Shown: in pieces, positions 33,891 through 44,465 of the stretch
Position numbering within the stretch: position 1 is the stretch's first letter
How the letters are laid out: each line of letters starts with the position of its first letter
Assembly: GCA_963556495.2 (NCBI GenBank)
Contig: OY747721.1
Coordinates: 32,162,349-32,226,348, forward strand
Source: Valencia hispanica
Taxonomy: Eukaryota > Chordata > Actinopteri > Cyprinodontiformes > Valenciidae
Direction of reading: 5' to 3'
Length of the DNA: 64,000 bases
Program-made: the position numbers and the translations under genes
The notes under the pieces: generated by a model
Databases searched by the model: none
What the model saw: only the letters and a program-made list of their open reading frames with translations
What the model was told of the DNA's origin: nothing

Positions 33891-34664
33891 GTGCACAGAG
33901 TCTCTCCTTCCAGTTTGAGTATGAGAGGAATGCTGTTGTGAGGCACTGTGATGGTTCCGCTAATGTGTGGTCCCCTCTCCATCGTGTCTGATGAGAGGTA
34001 AGTCTAGATTAGCAAACAGTTTCTCAGACGTGATCCTCTTGATGATGATCGGCATGCTGCACACACGCAAGCGAATTGCACATTGTGGAGCAGTTCTCTA
34101 AGAACCATGGTTTATTTTCAGAGAAAAAATCCAATTAAGTCTTTTGAGAAGCTTCTGCCACTCTTCAAGTCTCTCGTGGTTGGGTTTCGTTGGCCTGAAA
34201 AGGCCAAGAGGGTGAGGACCTGATCCGGTGTCAAGGCACCCGGCGACAGCAGGCTTTAGAGGCCTCTTTTTGCCTTGGTGCCCCTTCTGTTTCATTAGCC
34301 ACCCCTCCTCCTTGTTGTCACCCCGCTATAATTAAGATGAGGTTCGGGAGAGGGTGTGAGCCTCATGGCGAGGGCGGGGAAAGTTAGCACTGTTTATCTG
34401 CATGTTTGCACGTCCTGGTTCATCTTCACAAAAAGGCAGCATTCCTGTCATGCAGCTACTGTATAAAAGCACTAGACCTAACGACCCCACCCTAATTGCA
34501 CAGTGTCAATATTATTGCATTTAAATTCCCACAGCTCTCATAATATGCAGTATGCACAGAGAGGGACAGCTCATCAGACCTCAATACCTTGAAGCTCAGC
34601 AAGGTGGCTGTGCCTCGCAAGCACCAATATCACATTGCACTGTGTCAACGTCCTTCACATCCTT
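33891..34664. other. Complex intergenic DNA, nothing certain
   Basis: 33900-34500 lacks repeat words and has mixed composition. Candidate noncoding regulatory sequence only. Confidence 0.35.
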
Positions 34665-34783
34665 TGAATCAATTGGAATGTATGTACGACTGGATTATAA
34701 ATTACTTTTATTTAGCAAGGTACTACACATGTTGGGAATTTGCACTATACAAATCAACTGAATTGAATTGACCTGAATTTTGA
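34665..34783 (+). mobile_element. L2-type LINE 3' tail fragment
   Basis: GGAATGTATGTACGACTGGA, then ACTATACAAATCAACTGAAT and a TGAAT/TGACC tail. It aligns with the 3' end of the longer element at 41325-41430. Confidence 0.75.
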
Positions 34784-34799
34784 CATTTCGAAAACAAAC

Positions 34800-35290
34800 A
34801 CAGCATTTTAACGAAAGTCATATCCACAGTCAAACATGGATGTGGTACTGCTACTGAGCTGCTTTGCTGCTCATAGACAGATTGCTATAACTGATAGAAC
34901 CATGATTTCTGTGGCATGGCTTTAAACAGACTGTTCATGCAGAGGAATCTCCCCAATGTGGCTGAATGAAAATTATTCTGCAAAGAAAAGCAGGCCAAGA
35001 TTCTTCCAAGACTTATCGCAAGTTACAGAAAATACTTGATAGCAATTGTTGCAACCAATGGTGTCCCAACCAGTTGTTAGTTTTAGGGGGAAATACATTT
35101 TCACATAGGGCCAAGCTGGTTTATATCGATTTTTATCTAATAGTAATGAAATTATTGCTCAAAAACTGCTTTTTTTGTTTTTAGGCAGTTATCTGCATCT
35201 GAAATTAAAACTTTTTTGATAATCTGAAGCATCAAAGTGACACAAAAAGCAAATAAAGCAGAAGAAATTGTAGGAAGGCAAGTTGCCTTG
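34800..35290 (+). mobile_element. Remnant of a second Tc1-like family
   Basis: CATCCACAGTCAAACATGGATG, GAGCTGCTTTGCTGCTCATA, CCCCAATGTGGCTGAATGAA, CAAGTTACAGAAAATACTTG and CCAACCAGTTGTTAGTTTTA follow the order of a fish Tc1 transposase and its 3' end. The family differs from 802-2291. A central deletion removes the catalytic DLNP segment. Confidence 0.75.
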
Positions 35291-36866
35291 CAATCTTGCA
35301 TTCATAAGAGCATTGTACGGGTCGATGAACTACTGTTTTCATCAACCAAATTAACTTTTTTTTTCTGAGTGTAAGTAAAGAGAACTCCATGTTGGTCTTA
35401 TGCTATATAACAACTGATATTAACCAATCTGTATTCAATCAGAAAAGATTATCCTAGGAGAGCTCTCTGCTGCAGGTAAGATGCTGACTACCCATACCCT
35501 CATGACAAAGCAGTGCTTTGAAACTCTGATCTAACTGTTACATTGCCTCAAATGCTTTTGCTGTAGATTTTCAGCTGTATGCAACATACAGTAATAACAA
35601 TGGGTCCAGATTACGAGATTAACTTGTAAATAGTAATAAATGATTCAGTATTCTTTCGGTGTCAGTTGTTAAAATCAGATTTGGTTATAAGAAAGCAATA
35701 AGGCAACACATTGACCAAGTGTGTGACATTGAACATTGACGTACCACCAGTGTATTGATAGATAATAGGCAGACAATCAATGGAGATGCTCAGATTTTAT
35801 TAACATTTACTACTGGGCCGTGAACGAGTTTTATACTCCAAGAGAGATCTGTTATTAAAAGTGATGAAGTCTACAAAAATACTCTAAGCTTTGTGCTCTG
35901 TACAAATTAATCCTATTTCATTTTTGGGTACAAAGATTCATGATTTGAGCTCATTTTTATTTATATATTTATATTTTGGGGTTTTTTGCACAAATATTCA
36001 ACTGTCAAAGCTGATTAAATCTCTCTGGTTACATAAATATATGCCAGGACCCTCCTTATGTTAAGGTCATTAGAAACATTAGTATGTTTTCTGCCCAAAA
36101 GAATGAACCCAAAGGATTAAACATTAAAGCTTATTAAAAAAAAAAATGCAGCTGGCAGTGCAGCTTTTATTCTTGCAGATGCTTTTATTGTGGTAAGGGG
36201 AGATATTTTAAGTAAAGGAATGTAAAACATGGTGGATCTGGGATTTATGAGGATTTGTGGGAGATTAAGGAAAAAGTTTCCCTTAAGATTGAATATGTGT
36301 AATCTTTCCGGCAGATTTAGGGATTAAGAAGACTTTTGCAACTAAAAAAACATATCAAGATGACATGTGATGCTGTGATTATTCCTTGACAGAACAGTTT
36401 AATCCTGCACACTGAGTCTAGGAAGACAACTTTGTCAACTTTTATACTTTAGTTTGCAGTCTGCACAGGATCAGAAGGATTTCATACAATGAAGGAAATC
36501 ATGTTTTTAAGAATAGTTTAAAAGGCAAATATGTTTTTTGTCAAGAGTGGTTGCTCTTACAAGTACATTTCTCAGTAAGATTTTGCGCTTGTTTCTGCAG
36601 GGTAAATGCTTGGAGTCAGGGAGAAGACTTATGTTTGGTACCAACTTCAACCTTGTCCATCTATAATTTGGGTCGTGGTTGAGATAGACATCTCTTTATC
36701 TGCTCTTCCATAAAGGAAATTGATATTTTCAAAACATGTACAGCTCTGAAATCTAAAAACAGTGTACCTTATTTGCCATATCTGTATTTTAAGTCTTGAA
36801 ACTAAATATTGCTGTATAGCTCTGTGTATCCATGGTGTTCCCTTTGTCCAAGATTGGATTGTGGGG
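35291..36866. other. AT-rich intergenic DNA, nothing recognised
   Basis: No ORF or repeat that I can support. Confidence 0.5.
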
Positions 36867-37018
36867 GGAAGGAAGGAAGGAAGGAAGGAAGGAAGGAAGG
36901 AAGGAAGGAAGGAAGGAAGGAAGGAAGGAAGGAAGGAAGGAAGGAAGGAAGGAAGGAAGGAAGGAAGGAAGGAAGGAAGGAAGGAAGGAAGGAAGGAAGG
37001 AAGGAAGGAAGGAAGGAA
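36867..37018. repeat. (GGAA)n microsatellite, 38 pure units
   Basis: 152 bp without an interruption, immediately preceded by a short G-run. Apparent Lys/Gly/Arg/Glu and Leu/Pro/Ser/Phe proteins over it are artefacts. Confidence 0.98.
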
Positions 37019-37689
37019 GTGTTGTGGAAAAATGCAAAAAACTTTGTCAGCAACTAAAAGAAGGGTTTTTTGCTGTACTGCCAATAAATATTTTTTTCAT
37101 TGATTTTTGCGGAGCTATTTATAATTTTCAACATGCCATTTTTAGTCGAATGTAAAGAAACTCAAAATCAATGTTACTTTAATTTGACTTTACTACCTTA
37201 AAAGAGACAGCTATCCCATCTTAAAAAAAAAAACAAAAAAAAACATTGCTTGTTCGAAAATTATTTGTAATCAAATTGGCTAGTAGTTCATAAGGTGATT
37301 TTTGTTTCATCTTGTTCCGAACTCTCGCCTCTAAGTACTGTTTGCTTCTTAGAGTAAATATGTAATATACATTTGAAAAGTAAATTACACTGTCGTTTGT
37401 AATAACCCAGTTTTTTATGATTGATGTTTTAATTTAGGACTAGTTTGTTTTGACCGTAATGAGAAAGTAGTAAAACAGCTGGCCACGTGACAGTTTTAGA
37501 CCAATGGGGTGGCCGAATTTAACCAACATGATGACATGCATGGAGTAGGAGGGTAGCGGTAAAGATGAGGAAAGAACCTCTGAAACTTCTACAAATCTGA
37601 GTAAACGTGCATGTAGAACGTGCTACATGCATTTAACATCCGTGAAACAGGAACTGGATTTCACACTTACTCAATGGAATACGTACAGG
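37019..37689. other. AT-rich intergenic DNA, nothing recognised
   Basis: A-runs at 37222-37243. No gene. Confidence 0.5.
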
Positions 37690-38040
37690 GACGTCATCTT
37701 TCACATTGATAAGCTGCCGCTCCAACACACTACACCATAGAAGATGGATGATTGCCCCACAGAGCCAAAGAAGGTCCTTGGGAGCACCCCCTACACTCCA
37801 AAAAAATCTCAGTTTCCTCAGCAGGTCTAACCCTCCTTGTAGAGACCATCAGTGTTATGGCTCCAGTGCAGTTTATTGTTCAGATGTAGACCTAGATGCT
37901 TACAGAGTCCACAATCTCGCTGTCTACTCCCTGGATTTTCACCAGTGTCGGTGTGATCTGCGGCTGCGCCTGAGGAAATCCACCACCAGCTCCTTGGTTC
38001 TCCCCACAAGGATCTTTTTATCACATTTGTGTACAAAAAG
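37690..38040 (-). mobile_element. LINE reverse-transcriptase C-terminal fragment
   Basis: The minus strand encodes ILVGRTKELVVDFLRRSRRS and, one frame over, LGLHLNNKLHWSHNTDGLYK. These are typical of the region just after the RT domain in fish LINEs (TKELVVDFR ... YLGVHLNNKLDWS). Frameshifted and truncated at both sides. Clade uncertain. Confidence 0.7.
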
Positions 38041-39539
38041 ATCTTTTGAATAATGAAAGAGGCTGAAGTTGTTAAAGTAAAAAGTTTTTTGGTTTAAAAT
38101 TTTTAAAAAAAGTAAATGCACTGTTGTTGACCAGAGACATGGAGTAGTGCTTTGGCAGCCCCCAGAAAAGCACAGGTTTATGGCAATTAGAGTGTTGATT
38201 ACTATTAGGTTCATTGCAATTAAGTCAAGACATGCCTTTCAGAAGAACAAAACAATCTGGCTTAAATCACCTATCATAATTCCTGCCCCACCAATATCCA
38301 ACTCTTTGGACTACCAGTATGTCTAGACAACTGCCAGAACTAAGATGTCCATAAAGATTTGAACAGCCACTAACTTAAAACATTTCCATCAAGTAAACTC
38401 CAAAAGATTTATGTGAGGCAAACAGACATCTGACGTGGTTAGACGAGTCATAGGTATACAACATATACTGTCAGCCTCCCAGTGTTAGGAAAAATACCTT
38501 ATTGTGTGGGATCGAATGATTTAGACATCCACAAGATGCGTGCTAACTGAAATAAAAGACATGTTTTTATTTATAGGTGGCTAGTTGGGATACAAATATC
38601 CAAAGCAATAAGAAGGGATGGACAAAGGAGACATTAGACTAATGCTCACTGGAGCAGTAAAGTCTGCCTCTGTCCAATATTTTAAAGCACGAGCCAGCCC
38701 CTCTGGTGTTTGTAAGTGAAAGCTTAGAGAATCATTACCATGGCCTCTCCATAACCTCAATAAGTCAGGTTAGTGTCAATATCCCGGCCTTTAAAAATTG
38801 ATAAGGGTGATCACTTTGCACATAGTGAGACCATTTCAGAGCAGCAGACATCCCTGTGAGATGATTTCCATTTATAAGTCATGCCTTGCATTTAGTAAGC
38901 ATCAACCATGAATATTGCTTCAGGACAATCATCTTCCCCGTGTTTGAGTCTTATCTACATATTGCTCACCAGAGAGCCTGGACAGATGATTGAGAGAAAC
39001 TATTAGGCTTAGATCATTCACTGATATTGCTCCACACCCCAGTGCTTTTCTGTTTGATTTACCTTTAAGCAGAAATAAATCTGACAATTTCATGGCTCGT
39101 ATGATACGGCGGGCTCTTCAACTATCGGTGAAGTCCTGTTAAACAATGACTCATGTGTGGGGCAGACCACCATCATCTCACACACAGCAAACGGTGATGG
39201 TGACATATGTAAATTTGTCCGCTCAAAATGCCAGTTTGGAGACTCCGGCGGAGTTCTTTAGAGAAATCTTTTTTTCTGTTTGACACGTGGAAATGTCAAG
39301 GAGCTGCATTTATTCATGTGGACATTAGAGGCGCATTCCTTTCCTGAGGACCCCGGAGACAAAAGATGTGGAACTCCCCTGAGGAGAGTGACCTGGAGGA
39401 CGCACTCGCGCTTACCAGCTGGACTAGATAGTGAGGCCCAACCCCCCACAGCTCTCAAATTACACACATGAACAGCAGAAAACTCCCTGATCTTCTGCAT
39501 GTTTTTAAAGTCGCTGTAATTAAAGAAACCTTCTCTCGA
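38041..39539. other. Complex non-repetitive DNA, candidate conserved noncoding region
   Basis: 38600-39500 is the longest transposon-free stretch in the left two-thirds, of mixed composition. No exon or splice-flanked ORF recognised. Confidence 0.35.
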
Positions 39540-39737
39540 TCAAGATGACTCAATAAATTATAGACCTCTCTCTAATATCCCTTTCTTATCTGAAACCTTG
39601 AAAAAATAGATGCTAATCAAGTCTGTGAGCATCTAAACAGTAACAATGTGTTTGAAGAGTTTCAGTCAGGTTTTAGAGCTCATCATAGCACTTAAACAGC
39701 ACTGGTGAAAGTTACTAAGGATATTCTAATGGCATAT

Positions 39738-39742
<5 letters not shown>

Positions 39743-39815
<73 letters not shown>
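39743..39815. repeat. (TA)n microsatellite inside the LINE
   Basis: 73 bp of pure TA located exactly where about 120 codons of the RT palm are missing. Confidence 0.97.
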
Positions 39816-39818
<3 letters not shown>

Positions 39819-40282
39819 CTGTTATAAAATTTCCACAGTTATGCTGATGACACACAACTTTATGTATCCATAAATCCTGAAGAATTCAATCAGTTAGGTA
39901 GATTACAGGCATGTCTGGAAGAAATCAAAATCTGGATGACTCTAAATGTTATGCCTTTAAATTCTGACTAGACAGAATTTGGACCAGAAGGCTCTGAAAA
40001 AGAAAGTGCTTAATCAATCACTTCATCTGAATGGCATTAAATTGGCGTCCAGTAATAACATAAAGAACCTCAGCGTTATTTTTGACCAAGACTTGATATT
40101 TAAATCCCATATTAAACAGGTTTCTAGGATTTCCTTCTTTCACCTCCGGAATATTGCTAAAATTAGAAGCATCTTGTCCAGGAGTGATGCTGAGAAACTA
40201 GTCCATGCATTTGTTACTTCAAGATGGATAATGTAGTTCTTTACTATCAGGAAATCCACAAAATGCCATTAAAAGCCTTCAT

Positions 40283-40672
40283 TTGATCCAAAATGCGGCA
40301 GCAAGAGTTCTGATGAATATTAAAAAGAGAAATCACATTTCTTCTGTTTTAGCTTCCCTTCATTGGCTCCCTGTTAAATCCAGAATAGAATTTAAGATCC
40401 TTCTTCTTACATATAAAGCCCTTAATAATCAAGCTCCATCATACATCAGAGATCTAATTGTTCCTTATGTTCTTAAAAGAGCACTTCACTCTCAGACTGC
40501 AGGTTTACTTGTAGTTCCTAGGATTTCTAAAAGTAGAATGGGAGGCAGATCTTTTAGTTATCAGGCTCCTCTCCTGTGGAACCAGCTCCCAGCTTTAGTC
40601 CGTGAGGCAGACACTCTGTTTACTTTTAAGTCCAGGCCTAAAACTTTCCTTTTTGATAAAGCTTATAGTTAG
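40283..40672 (+). pseudogene. C-terminal domain of L2-type reverse transcriptase
   Basis: 129 open codons carry the post-RT signature: QNAAARVL, SVLASLHWLPVKSRIEFKIL, TYKALNNQAPSYI and the GRSFSYQAPLLWNQLP ending. In the intact protein this thumb and C-terminal region follows the YADD motif. The apparent Met start is internal to the ancestral frame, which breaks in the preceding 40 bp. Conserved but not translatable as an enzyme. Confidence 0.88.
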
Positions 40673-41435
40673 AGTGGCTTAGGTCATCCTGAACTATCTC
40701 TGTAGTTATGCTGCTATAGGCTTAGATTCCTGGAGGACAGACTTACCAATTTTCTTCACTCTGCTATTTTTCTCTTCTACTACTCTCCAGTTGCATTATT
40801 TGCTGATATTCCAACTGTTAACTTTGTTTTCTCTCTGTGTTTATTTATTTCCATAGAAGCTACACCTGGTATGGTATCCTGTTCAGCTGTGATGGAAGGG
40901 GGGCATCGGCTGGGATGGTGCTCCCAGTAACTGAATGTTCTCCGTGTCCTGTTATCAACTTTTTACTTTCTCTAATATAGAAAGTACTCTCACATCAGTT
41001 ATTTTTGTTCTTTCTGTGTTTCTGCTCTGTCTTCTCAAAAGCCCCAGACGGTTGTTGCAGATGGCCGCTTGTACTGAGCCAGGTTCTGGTTCTTCTGGAG
41101 GTTTCTTCCTGTTAAAGAGGAGTTTTTCCTCTCCACTGTCGCTACATGTTTGCTCAGTATGAGGGATTGCTGTGCAGTCAATGGCCAAACGCAGGTGACT
41201 GTCTACTGTCGCTAAATGTTCGTTCAGGAGGAGTGAATGCTGCAAGTCAATGACTTGATGCAATCTGCTGGGTTTCCTTAGACTGAAAACCTTTAAACTG
41301 ATTGCAATAATGAACTGAAGGATCAAATGGAATGTATGTACAATTGAATTGCAATTACTTTTCTTGTAAAGTGCCTTGCCATGATGTGTTGTGAATTGGC
41401 ACTATATAAATAAACTGAATTGAATTGAAATTGAA

Positions 41436-43329
41436 TTGATTGGACCTGCTGAATTTACATTTAAAGCTGGCCAATGTTTGTGACATGCGTTCGCTTTAAG
41501 GATTCAATGCCCTTTTTACAGGAGTTTCTTTTCATTTCTTTATTTTTTTTTCAATGCAATGCTTGAAAAACGTTGGGTGACAGTAGTTTTATAACTGAAA
41601 CAGTCTAACATTTTTATTTATGTTTTTCCCAGTATAGTTGAATAAATAGACACACTGCAGTACAGGGCAAATAAAGAAAAGGCAGATAAAACATGAATTG
41701 TCATGAGTTATGCTGCCATCTAGTGGACATATCTGCGAAATACAATCATTTTCTGCACCAAAAAAACATTTTAAATTAATACATGAAGAAAATGTAATAA
41801 TTACATTTCTAACAAAATTCTTATTTGAAAATTAGCAGATGTGATAAACTCCATTTGCCTTATACAATCAAAGAAAAATTTTCTTATATGGTTTGTCCTG
41901 CAGTATTTATCTATGGATTAAAGTTTGTCCAACACAAATGAGGTCGTTTCCTGATGTGTACTGATTGATCATTTATCTAACAATTTTTCTTTCAAAAGTA
42001 GAAAGGAAATAAATCACATAACGGACACTTTCTTATCGCATATTCAGGAAAAAATAGATCGGTTCCAGGATAATAACTTACCATACACACTTCAGAAAAA
42101 AGTAATAATTCTGGGGGGGGAGTTAATGTAAAATATTTTTGCATCTTTAGTTTCACACCCCCATAGCAGGTATTTGGTCAATTATATCACCTTGCATAAT
42201 ACACTGCCATAATACAACTCCATTAAAGTTGTCCTGGAATGCTGTCTAATGTATCAACACCAGGGGTGTACAAAGATTTTACCAAGAGGGCCAAAATCAT
42301 AAAGTTAAAAGCACTTCAGGCCAAAGAAATTCATATTTCATAATTAAGAAACTTCTCATGACATTGTTTTTCATTTTTATCAGCTCGATAATAAACCAAA
42401 CGTGCATGATTTTAATGGAAAAAAACAAAATAGTCCAATTTCTGTGGGAAAGAGATCGTTAAATCTTCCTAGATCTTTAAAAAGAGAAAACAAAATTGAA
42501 GCTACATTTCTTTTAATTCAAGAAGAATGTATTTTTTGTGTGAAAATATCACTAAAATTCAATTTAAAAAAAACAAGCGTCCATCTGCATTCACTGCTTG
42601 CAGGCCTGATTTGTTCCATTCTAGAATTTTGGTCGGGGGGGGGGACAAAATCTCAGAGGTCTACATGATCTACAAGAATTCCCCTTCTGATGACCTTCAC
42701 TCGCTGTTTTGACTCTGACATTCCAGCAATTGCAACGGTAACATTATCACTTCATTATTGCCACCACTTACACCAGCTTTTAAACCTTTTAAGGTACCAC
42801 ATCTTGCACATCTTGCAAATTCAAAGCATTATGTGCAAATGATTGATGTAGTCCTATTCACTTATGTTAAGTTGCCTCACTATCATAAGCTAAAAACCAT
42901 CACACAGGTTTTTTTCATTTAGCTTAATTAAAACTCATGAACAAACTAACTTATTTTAAAAATAAAATATATAATTTTTCACATTAGAAAGTGATTACAG
43001 CTAAGTCAAATTTATTGCATTCACTTTTGAGTAGACAGGTCAAAATTAGTGACCCAGTTTGTTGGGTTAGAGAAGAGAGAAGTAGAAGCACCATCATGGT
43101 TTGTTTTTAACTGGAAATGTACCTGATCAGACTTCACCTAACCTCTTTCACTGGATGAAATGGTAAAATGATCAAACGATGCTGTATTATACATTTACTG
43201 TTAATGTTAGAGGGTTGTGTATATGACTTTAGTTCACCAAAGACAACTAGTTTGTTTACCTCCTGTCGTTTGTACAGATATTAGACACTAAGATTTTTAG
43301 TTAGCGGTATATATGAAGGTCAGTGCTTT
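41436..43329. other. AT-rich intergenic DNA, mostly unassigned
   Basis: 42262-42660 starts CAGGGGTGTACAAAG and contains GAGGGCCAAA, words seen at ends of fish hAT repeats, but I find no partner end. Short G-runs at 42112 and 42635. Confidence 0.35.
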
Positions 43330-43775
43330 CTTAGAACTAACGGGTTACTTTACTGAATTGTCCTGGAATTTACCAGGTACTTTCCAGAAATTTGTTGAAA
43401 CTTACCAAGTAGTTTCTGTAACTTACAAGGTACATTGCAGAGCGTTTTGTATCCTTACCAGTTATATTTGTGAAAGTTGCCTGGTAAAAATGAAGTACAT
43501 CAGAAAATTTTTAGTAAATATTCTAGGAAGTTCCTCGGAACTTCAAAAAAGCATGTGGTAACTTCTGGAAAAGAAAGGGGTAAGCGTCGGAAAGTGCTTG
43601 GTAGGTTCCAGAAAGTATCTGGTAAGTTCCAGTAAAATAGCAATCCTTTTAGAATTGAATTCACCGTTTGGGGAAAGTAACCAGTATGTTCCATGAAAGT
43701 ACAAATACATGGTAAGTTTCACAAAGGTTCTGGGGAAAACATCTGGTAAGTTACAAGAAAGATCCAGAAAGTTCA
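43330..43775. repeat. Degenerate ~21-bp minisatellite with an orientation switch
   Basis: 43330-43480 carries units like ACTTACCAAGTAGTTTCTGT. 43510-43775 carries the reverse complement type, GGTAAGTTCCAGAAAGTATC. Units diverge by several bases and spacing varies with small indels. No coding meaning. Confidence 0.7.
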
Positions 43776-44256
43776 ATTGTTTGGCAATCAAATTCTCATA
43801 AGACATTATCAAGCTGTTGTCTTCATCTATTTAAATCTGATGATTGTTATTGCAGAATTACATGAAAATGACAATTATAAAGTTTAACACAAATATTACT
43901 TGCTCAGTAATTAAAGTTATTAGGTTTCAACAAATCTTTGGTTGCCTTATAATTAGATGTTGGTCTCTTTGACCCATTTTTAATACATAACCTACGATAC
44001 TGAGTCAAACCCAAGTTCAGGATCATTCCAAATTTGATCCAGGATGAGGATCGCAAAGTAATCCAAAATAAATCCAAGTTAAGTTGTTTTTAACCCAGTT
44101 TTAATGTCATCGCTTAACTCTTGCTTGACAAAATCAAAACTCTGAAAGCGTCAGCCAGTAAGAGAAAACAGCATGAAGCTCTTAAGGCAACCGCTTTTAA
44201 GACTGACATTTCCAAGCATTTCTTTTGCTTGATTTCATATCCACTTCCGTCTATTT
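43776..44256. other. 3' flank of dhrs7c
   Basis: AT-rich. It may include the 3' untranslated region of the minus-strand gene, but I see no certain polyadenylation signal. Confidence 0.35.
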
Positions 44257-44465
44257 CTACTGGATCTGCTCAGCCAACACGGACTCCTTCACTCCAGCCG
44301 CCAGCACAGCAAAGAGAAAGGGAGGAAAGAGGGAACGGAGGTAGAGGGCCACCCTGGGGATGGGGTGGGCCAGCACAACCTCCTTCCTCTTCCTGTTCAC
44401 CGTCTGCACAATCTCATTGGCCAGGACCGAAGGCCGCACACCATGGGTGAGCTGGCTGGTGACAT
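44257..44465 (-). CDS. dhrs7c: dhrs7c coding exon 6 (last)
   Basis: Follows acceptor CCGCAG at 44466-44471 and starts with the last two bases of the Tyr245 codon. It encodes YVTSQLTHGVRPSVLANEIV through the hydrophobic LFPPFLFAVLAAGV to the terminal AEQIQ and stop. The Leu/Phe-rich stretch may contact the membrane. Confidence 0.95.

Larger units (their letters stand above)
39540..41435 (+). mobile_element. L2-group LINE, broken, with 3' untranslated region and tail
   Basis: The reverse transcriptase begins at about 39543 (INYRPLSNIPFLSETLKK) and FEEFQSGFRAHHST follows. The palm up to the catalytic motif is missing and replaced by (TA)n at 39743-39815. Translation resumes at SYADDTQLYVSINPEE (39840). 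The C-terminal ORF lies at 39979-40672 in two frames, and a 3' UTR with GAGTTTTTCCTCTCCACTGTC-type wording runs to the tail ACTGAATTGAATTG at 41430. Not functional. Confidence 0.9.

Noticed and set aside
36647..37155. Long open frames in all directions over the GGAA array
   Set aside because: They are translations of a simple tetranucleotide repeat (LPSF / KEGR units), not genes.
43330..43775. CRISPR array
   Set aside because: The genome is eukaryotic, the units are contiguous without unique spacers and orientation flips.
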